A stretch of 64,000 nt of DNA. Origin: an uncultured Clostridia bacterium. GTDB lineage: Bacteria; Bacillota; Clostridia; Christensenellales; UBA1242. Shown here in pieces: positions 8,332 through 18,357 of this stretch. The notes under the pieces were generated by a model. It was not told where the DNA came from and searched no databases. It saw only the letters and a program-made list of their open reading frames with translations. The stretch spans positions 1 through 64,000 of the forward strand of contig CALWPL010000003.1 of assembly GCA_944383405.1 (NCBI GenBank), in the 5' to 3' direction. The stretch's first letter is position 1. Each line of letters opens with the position of its first letter. Both the position numbers and the translations under genes were made by a program.

Positions 8332-9239
8332 TGGATGGTGTAATAGTAATTCAAGATTTAACAAAAGATTATGGAAAAGGGCGAGGAATATTTCATTTGA
8401 ATTTAGAAATAAAGAAAGGCGAAATGGTAGGTTTTGTTGGAACAAATGGTTCTGGCAAGACAACTACTATAAGATGTCTGCTTGGATATATAAAACCAAC
8501 AGGAGGCAAGTGTTATGTTCTTAATATGGAGTCTTGGGAAAACGCTAGTAAAATAGCAAAACATATTGGATATGTACCAGGCGAGATTGGGTTCCCAGAT
8601 TTGCCAACTGGAACAGCGTTTTTAAAAGGTCAAGCCGAATTTTTTCATATTAAAGACATGAGTTATGTTGATGAGATGATAAAAAAACTTCAACTTGACC
8701 CAAGGGCAAATTTAAAGAGAATGAGCAAGGGAATGAAGCAAAAGACGGCTCTAGTAGCAGCACTTATGAACAATGCAGATATTTTAATTCTTGACGAGCC
8801 GACAACAGGGCTTGACCCCCTTATGAGAATTGCATTTATTGATATGATAAAGGAAGAACACAAGAAAGGGAAAACAATTTTAATGTCAAGTCATATGTTT
8901 AACGAAGTAGAAGATACATGCGACAGGGTAGTACTAATTTCAGATGGGCATATAATTGATGTTGCAGATATGGACAAAATAAAAAACAGAAAAATTAAAG
9001 ATTTTAAAATTGAATTTAACAATAAAGAAGATTACGAGAAATTTAAAAAACAAAAATATAAGATAATAAGAGACCAAAAACAGTATAATCAAGTTACGAT
9101 AAGTATTATGGATGAAGATATTGATGAATTGTTTAAGGATTTGAAAGATTATGACTTAAAGTTTATTTCAGAAGTGAAATATACGCTAGAAAAATATTTT
9201 AGAGAAAAAATAAAAGAAAAGGAGAAACAAAATGTTTAG
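8331..9239 (+). CDS. ABC exporter ATP-binding protein (second), 302 aa
   Basis: Paralogue of the gene before it, starting with GTG inside that gene's stop codon. The motifs are intact: Walker A GTNGSGKTT, signature MSKGMKQK, Walker B ILILDEPTTGLDP and SSHMF. With both ATPases intact, a heterodimer with two working sites is expected. GGAGGG precedes the start. The 3' end overlaps the permease gene by 8 nt, so the genes are translationally coupled. Confidence 0.9.
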   Translation: MDGVIVIQDLTKDYGKGRGIFHLNLEIKKGEMVGFVGTNGSGKTTTIRCLLGYIKPTGGKCYVLNMESWENASKIAKHIGYVPGEIGFPDLPTGTAFLKGQAEFFHIKDMSYVDEMIKKLQLDPRANLKRMSKGMKQKTALVAALMNNADILILDEPTTGLDPLMRIAFIDMIKEEHKKGKTILMSSHMFNEVEDTCDRVVLISDGHIIDVADMDKIKNRKIKDFKIEFNNKEDYEKFKKQKYKIIRDQKQYNQVTISIMDEDIDELFKDLKDYDLKFISEVKYTLEKYFREKIKEKEKQNV

Positions 9240-10710
9240 TAAAGCGCTATTTAAGCAGTCGTGTAAAGCAAATGGTATTATGTGGATAACAATAACTATT
9301 GCGGTATGTATAATGCTTGCTTGTCTTATGATGATTTCTGGTGGCGGAAATTTAGGAGAAATGAGAACGGGGATAACAAACACTATGGTGCAAGACACCA
9401 TGGATAAGCAAATACAGAGTAGAGCACTTAATTATTATAATATAACGGACAATACGCTTGAAATAATTAATAGTTATGACTCGCCAAATCCTACGAATGT
9501 TTTCTTATTGACTGATTTAAAAAAATATATAGATGAAATTTGTCAAAGCAATAACTACCAAGAAGGAACAGATGAATATAATGAAGTTTTAGCATTAGTT
9601 TATGGAACTATAATTGATGGAATAGACATAGGTCTAGATTATACATATCTCACTAAACCAATAGATATGAAAGATGAAGTCTATATGAGGGAATACGCTT
9701 CAAGTTTTTTATCTTCAAATATGGTAAGCGAACAAAATGTTGATAAAGTACTAAATCAACTTAGTCAATATTCTATTGATGAAGAAGATTATAAAAATTT
9801 AACTTATACAAATGAGCAAGGGCAAGAAGTTTCAAGATATACAGGGGAAAGTGGTAAAGTTTATATTAAGGATTTATCAACTGATAGCATAGTAACATAT
9901 CTTGCAAGATTAGAATATGAACTTGAATCTCTTGACCCAAGCGACCCTAGTTTTACTGAACAAGAAAATGCGATAAAAAATGCACTCATTGCAGAAGTTG
10001 GAGAAAGTTTTCTTTCATCTCTTCCACAGTCTGTTGGCGAGTCGCTTCAAGAACTTGGAACTATGGATTTATTTAATTTAATTACTGGTTCAATTTTCTT
10101 CAAAGTTGCAGGATTACTTCTTCCTATAATTTATATTATAATGGTGGCAAATAACTTGATAGCGGGTCAAGTAGATAGCGGTTCAATGGCTTATATTTTG
10201 TCAACATCAACAAAAAGAAAGCAAGTTGTTTATACGCAGGCGACTTATCTTGTTGGGTCATTATTTTTAATGTGTTTATGCACAACAGCAGTAAGTTTTT
10301 TATGTTTTATGTTTCTTGACACTTCAATGATTACTATGACTTATGGAGAACTTGCATTACTAAATATTGGTTTCTTTATAACTTTATTTGCAATAAGTGG
10401 CATATCTTTCTTAACTTCTTGTTGGTTTAATAGAACAAAACATTCAATGGGAATTGGTGGAGGTCTTAATATGTTTTTCTTAGTTGCTACAATCCTTGGT
10501 CTTTTTGGTTCAAAGGTTTTACCTTCTGTTGTAAGGATTGACTCTCTTAATTTCTTTAATTATTGTTCAATAATTACTCTTTTTGATGAAATGTCAATTT
10601 TAGGCGGTACAACTACTTTTATTTGGAAACTTGCAATACTCGTTGTTGTGGGAATTGTTTGTTATGTCATTGGGGCTGAGAAGTTCAAACGAAAAGATTT
10701 GCCTCTATAA
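9232..10710 (+). CDS. ABC-2 type exporter permease, 492 aa
   Basis: This is the membrane subunit for the two preceding ATPases. One membrane helix (about 17-40) is followed by a soluble, probably extracellular, domain of about 230 residues rich in acidic residues. Five or six helices in the C-terminal half follow (from about 285 to 485). The segment ANNLIAGQVDSGSMAYILS, with its cytoplasmic coupling helix, is typical of ABC-2 permeases. The last residues (KRKDLPL) resemble the common tail of this group. A terminator follows at once. Confidence 0.87.
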   Translation: MFSKALFKQSCKANGIMWITITIAVCIMLACLMMISGGGNLGEMRTGITNTMVQDTMDKQIQSRALNYYNITDNTLEIINSYDSPNPTNVFLLTDLKKYIDEICQSNNYQEGTDEYNEVLALVYGTIIDGIDIGLDYTYLTKPIDMKDEVYMREYASSFLSSNMVSEQNVDKVLNQLSQYSIDEEDYKNLTYTNEQGQEVSRYTGESGKVYIKDLSTDSIVTYLARLEYELESLDPSDPSFTEQENAIKNALIAEVGESFLSSLPQSVGESLQELGTMDLFNLITGSIFFKVAGLLLPIIYIIMVANNLIAGQVDSGSMAYILSTSTKRKQVVYTQATYLVGSLFLMCLCTTAVSFLCFMFLDTSMITMTYGELALLNIGFFITLFAISGISFLTSCWFNRTKHSMGIGGGLNMFFLVATILGLFGSKVLPSVVRIDSLNFFNYCSIITLFDEMSILGGTTTFIWKLAILVVVGIVCYVIGAEKFKRKDLPL

Positions 10711-10716
10711 AAAGAT

Positions 10717-10754
10717 ATATCAAGCAGTCTTAAATGCTTGATATTCTCTTTTTT
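10717..10754 (+). terminator. Terminator of the ABC exporter operon
   Basis: ATATCAAGCA (10717-10726) pairs perfectly with TGCTTGATAT (10735-10744) across an 8-nt loop, then TCTCTTTTTT. Confidence 0.8.
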
Positions 10755-10843
10755 ATCATGTAAGATACTAAATATTTTATAAATAGATTTTGAAAAATTT
10801 TTATTGCTTATAAAAAAAGATAAATATTTTTAAAAGGGAAAAA

Positions 10844-11347
10844 ATGAAAGTTATTAGTAAACAAAAAAATAGTAGAATGTGTTTTATTTGTGGGATGGAC
10901 AACCCTATTGGGCTTAAAGCACAGTTTTATAACATGGAAGATGGTAGTGTTATGACTCCATTTAGAATGAGAGAAGATTTACAGAGTTTTCCAGAGCGTA
11001 CTCATGGCGGAATAACAGCGACTATGCTTGATGAGTTGGGGCTCAGGGCGCTTTGGAGTGATGGTAAAGAAGATAGGTTTGGGGTAACAACTTCTATAAG
11101 TGTAAAGTATAGAAAACCTGTAAGGTATGATGAAGATTTAATAGGCAAGGGAAAGGTTATTAAAGAAACTAATCTTGCAATTACTACAAGGGCTGAGATA
11201 TTTAATAAAAAGGGAGAATTATTGGCAAATGCAGATGTTGTCTATTTAAAATTGCCAATTGAGAAAATTAATAAGAATGTTAATGCTTCTCATGAAATGC
11301 CTTATTTAATACATGATAATATAACTGAAATTAACTTTGAAAATTAA
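10844..11347 (+). CDS. PaaI/4HBT-type hotdog thioesterase, 167 aa
   Basis: A small single-domain protein of the hotdog fold that would hydrolyse acyl-CoA or similar thioesters in the cytoplasm. The signature HGGITATMLDELG (residues about 52-64) contains the active-site helix start and acidic residue of the PaaI group. VKYRKPV and the strands that follow fit the fold. The N-terminal CFICGMDNPIGL is the cysteine-containing start common in one subgroup of this family. AAAAGGGAA precedes the ATG. It converges on the glycosyltransferase gene with a 4-nt overlap. The substrate cannot be told. Confidence 0.82.
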   Translation: MKVISKQKNSRMCFICGMDNPIGLKAQFYNMEDGSVMTPFRMREDLQSFPERTHGGITATMLDELGLRALWSDGKEDRFGVTTSISVKYRKPVRYDEDLIGKGKVIKETNLAITTRAEIFNKKGELLANADVVYLKLPIEKINKNVNASHEMPYLIHDNITEINFEN

Positions 11348-12447
11348 TGAGAACTATCTAGTAAATTTTTAAAAATTATTAAATTATTCTTAATTCGTGG
11401 ATTTTGTGGCTCGAAAGTTAGTGCTTTTATGCAATAGTCATAGGCGTCTTTATAGTTGCCTAGATAATAGTAGGACATATATAATAAGTCGTAAGGAATT
11501 TCATTCCAACAATCAGACTGGGACATATAATTTAGCGTTCTAGTTTTTATTTCAAACATTGCTTTAATAATAATTATGCACATAATATAATCTTTTGTTT
11601 CATAGTAAAATTTTGCAAGCGCAAGATATGGCTCTCTTGTATTTATACATTCTATTATGGCTTTTTTATAATATTTTTCTGCTTGTTTTAAATTATTTTT
11701 CTTAAAGTAACAGTCTCCAATATATCTTAAACTAGCACTTCTTTCATCTTTCCAAGTAGAAGTTTTAAGTGAAAGGTGCTTTTTAAACATTTTTATTGCT
11801 TTATCAAGGTGGTTATTAAACATATATTCTCTTGCAAGATAATGCGTGTTTCTATCATTTTCTGGGTTTTCTTTTACGCTTAGTTCAAGCAAAGATAAAT
11901 ATTGTGCTCTACTTTTATTTGCGTCAGGGTAGTGGCGAAGGACTAAATTGTCTGCTATAGCAATATTATCAGTTTTAAGATTTCCCATATAGGTTAAAAC
12001 TTCGTGAACAGGATAAATCCATTTAAACCCATGTCTTGCGTGGCACTTTTCGTAGTAAAAGGTTAGACCATCTTGCCCATTTTCTAGCACATTCCATACA
12101 TATTTATACCTTAGTTGTATGGTTTTGTTTTTTATCCACACTTCTTCTATTTTTTTCCGCCACCCAGTTTCAAAGACTTCATCAAGGTCTGTTGACATGC
12201 AAATGTCTATATCTGAACTTATTTTTGACATACTATAATTTCTAGCATCATCAAATCGCCAAGGAGAAAAAATTTTTTGATAGACCTTAATGCCAAGTGC
12301 TTTTAACTTTTGTACGCTGTTATCAGTACTTCCAGTATCCACAACAACTATTTCGTCTGCTTCTTTCATACTGTTGTACCACCTATCAACAAACTTTTCT
12401 TCATTTTTACATATTGCGTATATGCAAATTTTTAGGTTGTTTGACAT
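11344..12447 (-). CDS. Family 2 glycosyltransferase with TPR repeats, 367 aa
   Basis: The N-terminal 110 residues are a GT-A glycosyltransferase: CIYAICKNEEKFVDRW, then IVVVDTGSTDNS for nucleotide-sugar binding, and DLDE as the DxD-type metal site. From about residue 190 to the end, helical pairs such as YLGNYKDAYDYCIKALTFEP show tetratricopeptide repeats. This layout is known for cytoplasmic transferases that glycosylate proteins or peptides (SunS-like) and for some cell-wall enzymes; the acceptor here is unknown. An open frame extends upstream to 12711, but AAGGAAA before the ATG at 12447 and the family's usual start favour 12447. Confidence 0.85.
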   Translation of the reverse strand: MSNNLKICIYAICKNEEKFVDRWYNSMKEADEIVVVDTGSTDNSVQKLKALGIKVYQKIFSPWRFDDARNYSMSKISSDIDICMSTDLDEVFETGWRKKIEEVWIKNKTIQLRYKYVWNVLENGQDGLTFYYEKCHARHGFKWIYPVHEVLTYMGNLKTDNIAIADNLVLRHYPDANKSRAQYLSLLELSVKENPENDRNTHYLAREYMFNNHLDKAIKMFKKHLSLKTSTWKDERSASLRYIGDCYFKKNNLKQAEKYYKKAIIECINTREPYLALAKFYYETKDYIMCIIIIKAMFEIKTRTLNYMSQSDCWNEIPYDLLYMSYYYLGNYKDAYDYCIKALTFEPQNPRIKNNLIIFKNLLDSSH

Positions 12448-12616
12448 TTTTACTATTTCCTTTTGAATATATTTATGAAAATTGACAAATCTTTGACAAA
12501 AATGTGTTCTTGATAAAAAATACTTTGAAACTTTGTATTTTTGTTGTATATTAATAATTGTTAAAATAAATATAGTTTGGTAATTGTAGCATACTAACAA
12601 AAAGGGAAAGGAGATT

Positions 12617-15600
12617 ATGATTATGGATAGTAGTACTATTGGGTTAATTTTAACAATTCTCGTTGCAGTTATTTTAGTACTATCAGTTCTTTTTGGTATA
12701 AAAAGGGGCATGAAAAAAACTCTTTTTAGATTTGGCTGGATTTTTGTAACTGCCTTAATTTTATGGTTTGTAACACCAGCGTTATCTAATTACTTAAATA
12801 GTTTCGATTTAACAAGTTATAACCTTGATATAATGGGTCCTGTACATAGACTTAGTGATATCGGTGTGAATTTGTTAAATAGTGTAACAAATGGGTTAAA
12901 TAATCCGGAACTTGCAGAAACAATAAGTCAAAGCAGTGCACTCAATTCTTTTGCTCAAAATTTGCCAACTTTGGTTTTAAATGTTGTCTTGTTTGTTTTA
13001 CTATTTTGGCTTACAAAATGGATTTTGTGGCCTATTTGGGCTCTTATTTCATCAAAGATATTTGATAAAGATAAAAAAGCAAAAAAACAATACCAGAAAA
13101 AACTAAAAAGTTTAAAGAAAAGTGGTATGCCAATAAAAGAAGAAGACTTAAAAAATATGCCACAGAAAAAAAATCAATTCCGAGTACTTGGCGGTGTTTT
13201 TGGGCTTGTGATGGGGCTGCTTATATGTGCTGTAACATTTAGTCCAATAATAGGAATTAACAATATTTATCAAAATGTCTATGCAAATGTAACAACGACA
13301 AATGAGCAGGGCGAAGAAGTTCCATATTTAACAACCATTGTAGAAGACGAAGAAATGCTAGAAATTGCTAATTGCTATGAAGATTCGGTTGCTTCAAATA
13401 TTCTTACTTATACAGGTATGGGGTTTGTTTCAAATTTCATGTTTAGTAATATGGCTGTTGTACAGGTGGAAGAAGAAAAAATAAAACTTACAGACGAGAT
13501 TGATGCGGTTATTAGTGCGTATAATCAAGTTATAATAATAGATGAGATAACAGCTGACTTTGAAAATGTAACAAAGGATGATATAACTAAGGGAATAACT
13601 GCGGTTAAAGAACTCTTTTTTGACATTGAAGATAGCAAGTTAATTTATGTGATAGGAGATGATTTGTTGCCTAAAATAATTGACTTGTACATTATAAATA
13701 ATGATGAATTTACTTTAGAAATTAATGGTGTTGATTATGCAACAATGCTAAAAGATGCATATAGAGAAAGTACTGCACATAATCCACTAACTATGTCAAG
13801 TCTTCAAAGCCAGATAGACGCCATAGCAGATATTGCTACTTTATTTAATAACAATAATTTACTTTTGCCAATAATTAAAGGAGAAGTGGCAGAAACAAAT
13901 GATGTAGTTTCACTTTTTGCAAATAATATAAGTAACACGACTTCGTTTAGTAACACATTAGTTGATGAATTATACAATATTACTTTGCTTGAAGGTCAAT
14001 ATCCAGCACTTATTGATGATTTAATTGGGGATTTATATGAAAGTCTAGAAATAGGGAATTTTGTCTCAAATGAAAATCAAATGTCAAGTGCAAGTTTAAG
14101 TTCAAGTTTAAAAAATATCTTAGTAAGTGCGCTTGATTTTATAAAGTACTATAATGAAAGTGTGGACCTTGATTTTGGGGATAATACTCAGGTTGCGCTT
14201 GCAAGTGTTGGTAGGGCTATTGATTATGTTAAAGATGGAATTTTATCTAATGAAAGTTATGATAGTTTGGTTAGTTTTATTAGAGAGCAGATAAATAGTT
14301 TTACAAGCGATTTTACAGATTTAACAACAGTAACAAGTGAACTAAATAATGTTACAAGTTGGGAAGACGAGTTTAGGTCTTTAGCGCCTCTGTATGAGGT
14401 TGTAATTGATATTCGAAATGATGATGAAAATCCTATTACAGCAGATGCGGTTTTAAATGGCGAGTATAGTTTAAATAATGTAGGAGTAGCACTTCAAAGT
14501 GTTATTTCAAGTAAAAATTCAAAACTTATTACTAATAAAAATATACGAAATATTCTTGAAAGTTTATTGAATAAACTCGAAGACGAACAGTTAAATGAAT
14601 ATCTAAATATTAATGTAAACGGACAAATTATAAAAGAAATTATTTTAAATAATATTTGGGATGAAAGCCAAGACGCTGGGCAAGAATCTAAAATAGTTGA
14701 TTGGGGAAATGAACTTAATTATTCTTTAAATCTAATTGTAAATATTAATAAAACTTTAATTAATTTTGACCAAGATGTTGTTAGTTCAAGTGATAATAAC
14801 GACCTTAAAATTTTAGGTAAGTCAATAGACGATGCTATTGCAAATACAAATTTATTTATTTCAAATGAAGTAATGCGTTCTCTTATTGATTACTTTATGA
14901 CAGGTTTAAGACAAGACGGCAGTTTGCCAACTGAATTAAATGAAATACTTGATATGACATATACTGTCAATCAAACTGAGTATACTGTTTATGAAGGAAT
15001 GCTTAACAATATTTATATTGGGGGTAGGACGAATGTAACTTCATGGGAAAATGAACTCGGTACTCTTAAAGTCGTGTTTAGTGATGCTCTAAATAATACT
15101 GAAGATTTGACTAGTGTTGGTGGAGTATTAGATGATTTAGCACCAAGTCAAATACTATCTAGAGATATTGTGAGAGAAATTGTTGTTCACTATGTCAATC
15201 AAGAGACAGAAAGTTTAGAAGAAGGGTTGCAAGCCCCAATACAAACCATGATTAATATTATAAGGGCAGACAGCGTAGATTCTTCAGGAAATTATTTAAT
15301 AAAATACGAAACTGAAATTGGAAATCTCATAAGTTTAGTTGATGTTGTAACATCTACTTATGAAAGAGATCCTAATACTGGGGCAAGTGCTGACTATGTA
15401 AAATTTGATGCAATAGGTAGTGAATTTGATAGGCTTTGTGCACTATCTAGTAGTGGTGCAGGGCTTACGCCAAGTAGGCTACTTACAAAACAGGTTATAA
15501 ACGAGTTTTTAGCATATTATATTCAACAATTTAGTACTGATTTTGATGAGGATATGGCACAAATTATTTCAAGTATCCCAGGCGAAAACAATTCAAACTT

Positions 15601-16765
15601 AAATAATATTACAAGTTATAGACTTGAATTTAATGGTATTATGACGCTAGTTGAAACAATGCAGAAAGAAAATGTAACACTTGTTGAAATTGGGATTGCT
15701 ATTGATGACTATAAGGATAATAATAGGACTATTATTATCCCTAATATTACACCAGATGTAGTGAGTTATTATATTGACCAAAATATAGATATGACAGGGG
15801 ATAATTCTTGGCTTGAGACACCTATAACTACAATAAAAACAAACCTTAATAATTTAGATATTAATTCTGTAAGTTTTGAAAAGGAATTTGCCTATATTGA
15901 CGAATTTAGCGATATTGTAGAAAGACAAATTACAATTACAGGAGATAATAGTATAGGAAAGTTCTTTGATAAGGTAATTGGTGTAAATAGTGGGTCAACC
16001 TACACGAGCCAAATACTTACAAAGAATGTTATAAATCAAATATTAAATAAAGTTTTGAATGACGAGATAACTGATAAAGTTACTATTACTGCAGATGAAG
16101 AATTAAAGGCTATTGCGGACCAAATTATAAGCAATGTTAATGATATTCAAAGTTATCAGTCTGAATTTGACAATTTAAATACCTTGCTTAACCTTATGAA
16201 CAATGATAACCTTGACACAATAGAACTAGGGAAGACGCTTGATGGTATTATGGCAAACAGTAATCTTATAAAAAGAGAGAATGTTGTAAGTATAGTAGAA
16301 TATTACTTTGAAGATGAAATGTTAGATTATACAAATGGCTTATATGGAGAAGTAATTACAAGTATAAAAAATAGCATTTCAAATGTTAGCGGTTTTGAAG
16401 GGTTCTTTACAGAACTAGACACTTTGGCGGGCTATTTTGATGGTTTACTAGAAATAAATAGTATTGAAGATTTTAGGCTATCAGAACAAATTGGGGCAAA
16501 TCTTGATAGTATTGCAGAAACAATGCAAAATATTGGTAGCCAGGCTACTGCCCATTCAATAGCAAATATTTTCTTTGAACAGTTAAAGAGTTTTGATTAT
16601 AATGGACTTACATTTGAAACAGAAATCAATCAAGTATTAGTAAATAATAACTTTGACAGTTATCTTGAAGGAGAAGTTCAAACAGGCTATTATACGAGTT
16701 TAATTTCTCAAATGAAAAGTGCTATTACTAGTAGTATAGAAGGGAGTATTAACCAAGGAGAATAG
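12617..16765 (+). CDS. CvpA-like membrane protein with a huge repeated ectodomain, 1382 aa
   Basis: The first 215 residues resemble CvpA-family membrane proteins: four helices at about 8-28, 37-56, 115-142 and 189-213, a FGIKRGM motif after helix 1, and a lysine-rich loop (147-187). CvpA proteins are normally only 160-200 residues long. Here about 1170 more residues follow, with no further membrane segment, so they probably lie outside the membrane. From about 580 on they form eight degenerate modules of 80-115 residues, each opening with an aromatic residue followed by E-x-E-[FL] (near 582, 697, 810, 897, 1001, 1088, 1180 and 1260). Asn and Ser are abundant. AAAGGAG precedes the ATG. Function unknown; a surface or scaffold role is a guess. 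Confidence 0.75.
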   Translation: MIMDSSTIGLILTILVAVILVLSVLFGIKRGMKKTLFRFGWIFVTALILWFVTPALSNYLNSFDLTSYNLDIMGPVHRLSDIGVNLLNSVTNGLNNPELAETISQSSALNSFAQNLPTLVLNVVLFVLLFWLTKWILWPIWALISSKIFDKDKKAKKQYQKKLKSLKKSGMPIKEEDLKNMPQKKNQFRVLGGVFGLVMGLLICAVTFSPIIGINNIYQNVYANVTTTNEQGEEVPYLTTIVEDEEMLEIANCYEDSVASNILTYTGMGFVSNFMFSNMAVVQVEEEKIKLTDEIDAVISAYNQVIIIDEITADFENVTKDDITKGITAVKELFFDIEDSKLIYVIGDDLLPKIIDLYIINNDEFTLEINGVDYATMLKDAYRESTAHNPLTMSSLQSQIDAIADIATLFNNNNLLLPIIKGEVAETNDVVSLFANNISNTTSFSNTLVDELYNITLLEGQYPALIDDLIGDLYESLEIGNFVSNENQMSSASLSSSLKNILVSALDFIKYYNESVDLDFGDNTQVALASVGRAIDYVKDGILSNESYDSLVSFIREQINSFTSDFTDLTTVTSELNNVTSWEDEFRSLAPLYEVVIDIRNDDENPITADAVLNGEYSLNNVGVALQSVISSKNSKLITNKNIRNILESLLNKLEDEQLNEYLNINVNGQIIKEIILNNIWDESQDAGQESKIVDWGNELNYSLNLIVNINKTLINFDQDVVSSSDNNDLKILGKSIDDAIANTNLFISNEVMRSLIDYFMTGLRQDGSLPTELNEILDMTYTVNQTEYTVYEGMLNNIYIGGRTNVTSWENELGTLKVVFSDALNNTEDLTSVGGVLDDLAPSQILSRDIVREIVVHYVNQETESLEEGLQAPIQTMINIIRADSVDSSGNYLIKYETEIGNLISLVDVVTSTYERDPNTGASADYVKFDAIGSEFDRLCALSSSGAGLTPSRLLTKQVINEFLAYYIQQFSTDFDEDMAQIISSIPGENNSNLNNITSYRLEFNGIMTLVETMQKENVTLVEIGIAIDDYKDNNRTIIIPNITPDVVSYYIDQNIDMTGDNSWLETPITTIKTNLNNLDINSVSFEKEFAYIDEFSDIVERQITITGDNSIGKFFDKVIGVNSGSTYTSQILTKNVINQILNKVLNDEITDKVTITADEELKAIADQIISNVNDIQSYQSEFDNLNTLLNLMNNDNLDTIELGKTLDGIMANSNLIKRENVVSIVEYYFEDEMLDYTNGLYGEVITSIKNSISNVSGFEGFFTELDTLAGYFDGLLEINSIEDFRLSEQIGANLDSIAETMQNIGSQATAHSIANIFFEQLKSFDYNGLTFETEINQVLVNNNFDSYLEGEVQTGYYTSLISQMKSAITSSIEGSINQGE

Positions 16766-16780
16766 AGAAGAATAGAGTAG

Positions 16781-16813
16781 AAAACCAATCTTGAATTTTC
16801 AAGATTGGTTTTT
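16781..16813 (+). terminator. Terminator of the CvpA-like gene
   Basis: A 15-bp perfect stem (16781-16795 with 16798-16812) runs into T residues. It is nearly symmetrical and could also act against the convergent asnS transcript. Confidence 0.75.
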
Positions 16814-16874
16814 AGTTATTTAATAATATAGATCTTTATTAAATATTGTTTAAAATAGTTATCTATAAGTTTAA

Positions 16875-18254
16875 TTAAAATTCACAATTCTTAGGTGTTC
16901 TAGGGAATGGGATAACATCTCTAATGTTTTGCATGCCTGTTACATACATAATAAATCTATCAAAGCCCATACCAAAACCACTATGCTTTACACTACCAAA
17001 TTTTCTTAAATTTAAGTACCACCAATAGTCTTTTTCATTGAGTCCTAATTCGTGAATTCTGTTAAGCAATACATCATATCTTTCTTCTCTTTCACTTGCT
17101 CCACATAGTTCGCCAATTCCAGGAACAAGCAAGTCTGTTGCTTTAACAGTTTTGTTGTCATCGTTTACTCTCATATAAAATGCTTTAATTTCCTTTGGAT
17201 AGTTATAAACAAATACAGGTTTACCATACACTTCTTGAGTTAAATATTTTTCATGTTCTGTTTGTAAATCGCAACCCCAAGATGCTTTAAATTCAAAATT
17301 TTTATTATTTTTTTCTAGTTTTTCTATTGCCTCGTCATAAGTAATTCTCGCAAATTCGCTTTCATGAACATTTTTTAGTTTATCTAAGAGACCTTTTTCA
17401 ATAAATTTATCAAAAAATTCAAGTTCATTTTTGCATTTTTCAAACAAATACCCTATTACATATTTTATCATTTTTTCCATTAAATCCATATCGTCAAAAA
17501 GTTCGTAAAAGGCTATTTCAGGTTCAATATGCCAAAATTCATTTGCATGTTTTACGGTATTACTATTTTCCGCTCTAAATGAAGGGCCAAAGGTATAAAC
17601 TTTTCCCATTGACAAAGCAAAAACTTCTCCTTCAAGTTGACAAGAAGGGGAAAGAAACACTGATTTGCCAAATAATTCGTCTTTTGGATTTAATTTTTTC
17701 CCAGAATATATATCTTGTGTGCTAACCCTAAATAATTCGCCAGCGCCTTCACAATCTGACGATGTTAGAATTGGAGCATGAAGATAAACAAATCCTTCAT
17801 CATTAAAGAACTTGTGCAAGGCATAGCAGGCTTCGCTTCTTACTCTAAAAACAGCATTAAATAAATTTGTTCTAGGTCTAAGATATCCTTGCTCTCTTAA
17901 AAATTCCATGCTTTGCCCTTTCTTTTGTAATGGATAGTCATTACCTGTTTTAGACATTATTTCAATTTCAAGAGCGTGAAGTTCAAAAGGTTGCTTGTTT
18001 TCAGGAGTAAGAACTAATTTTCCAATGCATTTTAGACTGCTACCAGTGTTGAGTTTAGCAACTTCTTGATAATTTTTAATATTTTCAGGAGTAAAAACAA
18101 TTTGTAGCCCTTTAAAAGATGTGCCATCATTTAAGTCAATAAATCCAAAATTTTTATTATCTCTAACACTTCTAACCCAACCGCCGACGGTTACTTGTGT
18201 ATCTTTTAGTTTTTCGCTTTCTTTATAAAGTGTTCTAATATCAGTCAATTTCAT
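16875..18254 (-). CDS. asnS: Asparaginyl-tRNA synthetase
   Basis: Charges tRNA-Asn with asparagine. The N-terminal OB-fold anticodon-binding domain is clear (VGGWVRSVRDNKNFGFIDL). The class II core follows, with motif 2 around FRAENSNTVKHANEFWHIEPE and motif 3 in GFGMGFDRFIMYVTG. The ending IPFPRTPKNCEF is typical of AsnRS rather than AspRS. At 459 residues it has the normal length. AGGAGA lies 8 nt before the ATG. The upstream gap is only 50 nt from a terminator, so no T-box leader is present. Confidence 0.96.
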   Translation of the reverse strand: MKLTDIRTLYKESEKLKDTQVTVGGWVRSVRDNKNFGFIDLNDGTSFKGLQIVFTPENIKNYQEVAKLNTGSSLKCIGKLVLTPENKQPFELHALEIEIMSKTGNDYPLQKKGQSMEFLREQGYLRPRTNLFNAVFRVRSEACYALHKFFNDEGFVYLHAPILTSSDCEGAGELFRVSTQDIYSGKKLNPKDELFGKSVFLSPSCQLEGEVFALSMGKVYTFGPSFRAENSNTVKHANEFWHIEPEIAFYELFDDMDLMEKMIKYVIGYLFEKCKNELEFFDKFIEKGLLDKLKNVHESEFARITYDEAIEKLEKNNKNFEFKASWGCDLQTEHEKYLTQEVYGKPVFVYNYPKEIKAFYMRVNDDNKTVKATDLLVPGIGELCGASEREERYDVLLNRIHELGLNEKDYWWYLNLRKFGSVKHSGFGMGFDRFIMYVTGMQNIRDVIPFPRTPKNCEF

Positions 18255-18303
18255 TTTAAAAGTCTCCTATAAAAAAATAATCTTTTTAATTATACACAAT
18301 ATA

Positions 18304-18335
18304 AAAAACAAATGCAAATAAAAGCATTTGTTTTT
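18304..18335 (-). terminator. Terminator between asnS and the acidic orphan gene
   Basis: ACAAATGC and GCATTTGT form a stem around AAATAAAA, with runs of A before and T after, so it could work on either strand. It lies just downstream of the minus-strand gene ending at 18358 and separates it from asnS. Confidence 0.7.
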
Positions 18336-18357
18336 AATTTTTATATTTTAAATTCTT

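Noticed and set aside
12448-12711. N-terminal extension of the glycosyltransferase with a hydrophobic segment
   Set aside because: The true start has AAGGAAA and the normal family N-terminus; the extension overlaps the start of the divergent CvpA-like gene.
18255-18357. T-box riboswitch upstream of asnS
   Set aside because: Only about 50 nt lie between the start codon and the terminator of the neighbouring gene, too short for a T-box leader.
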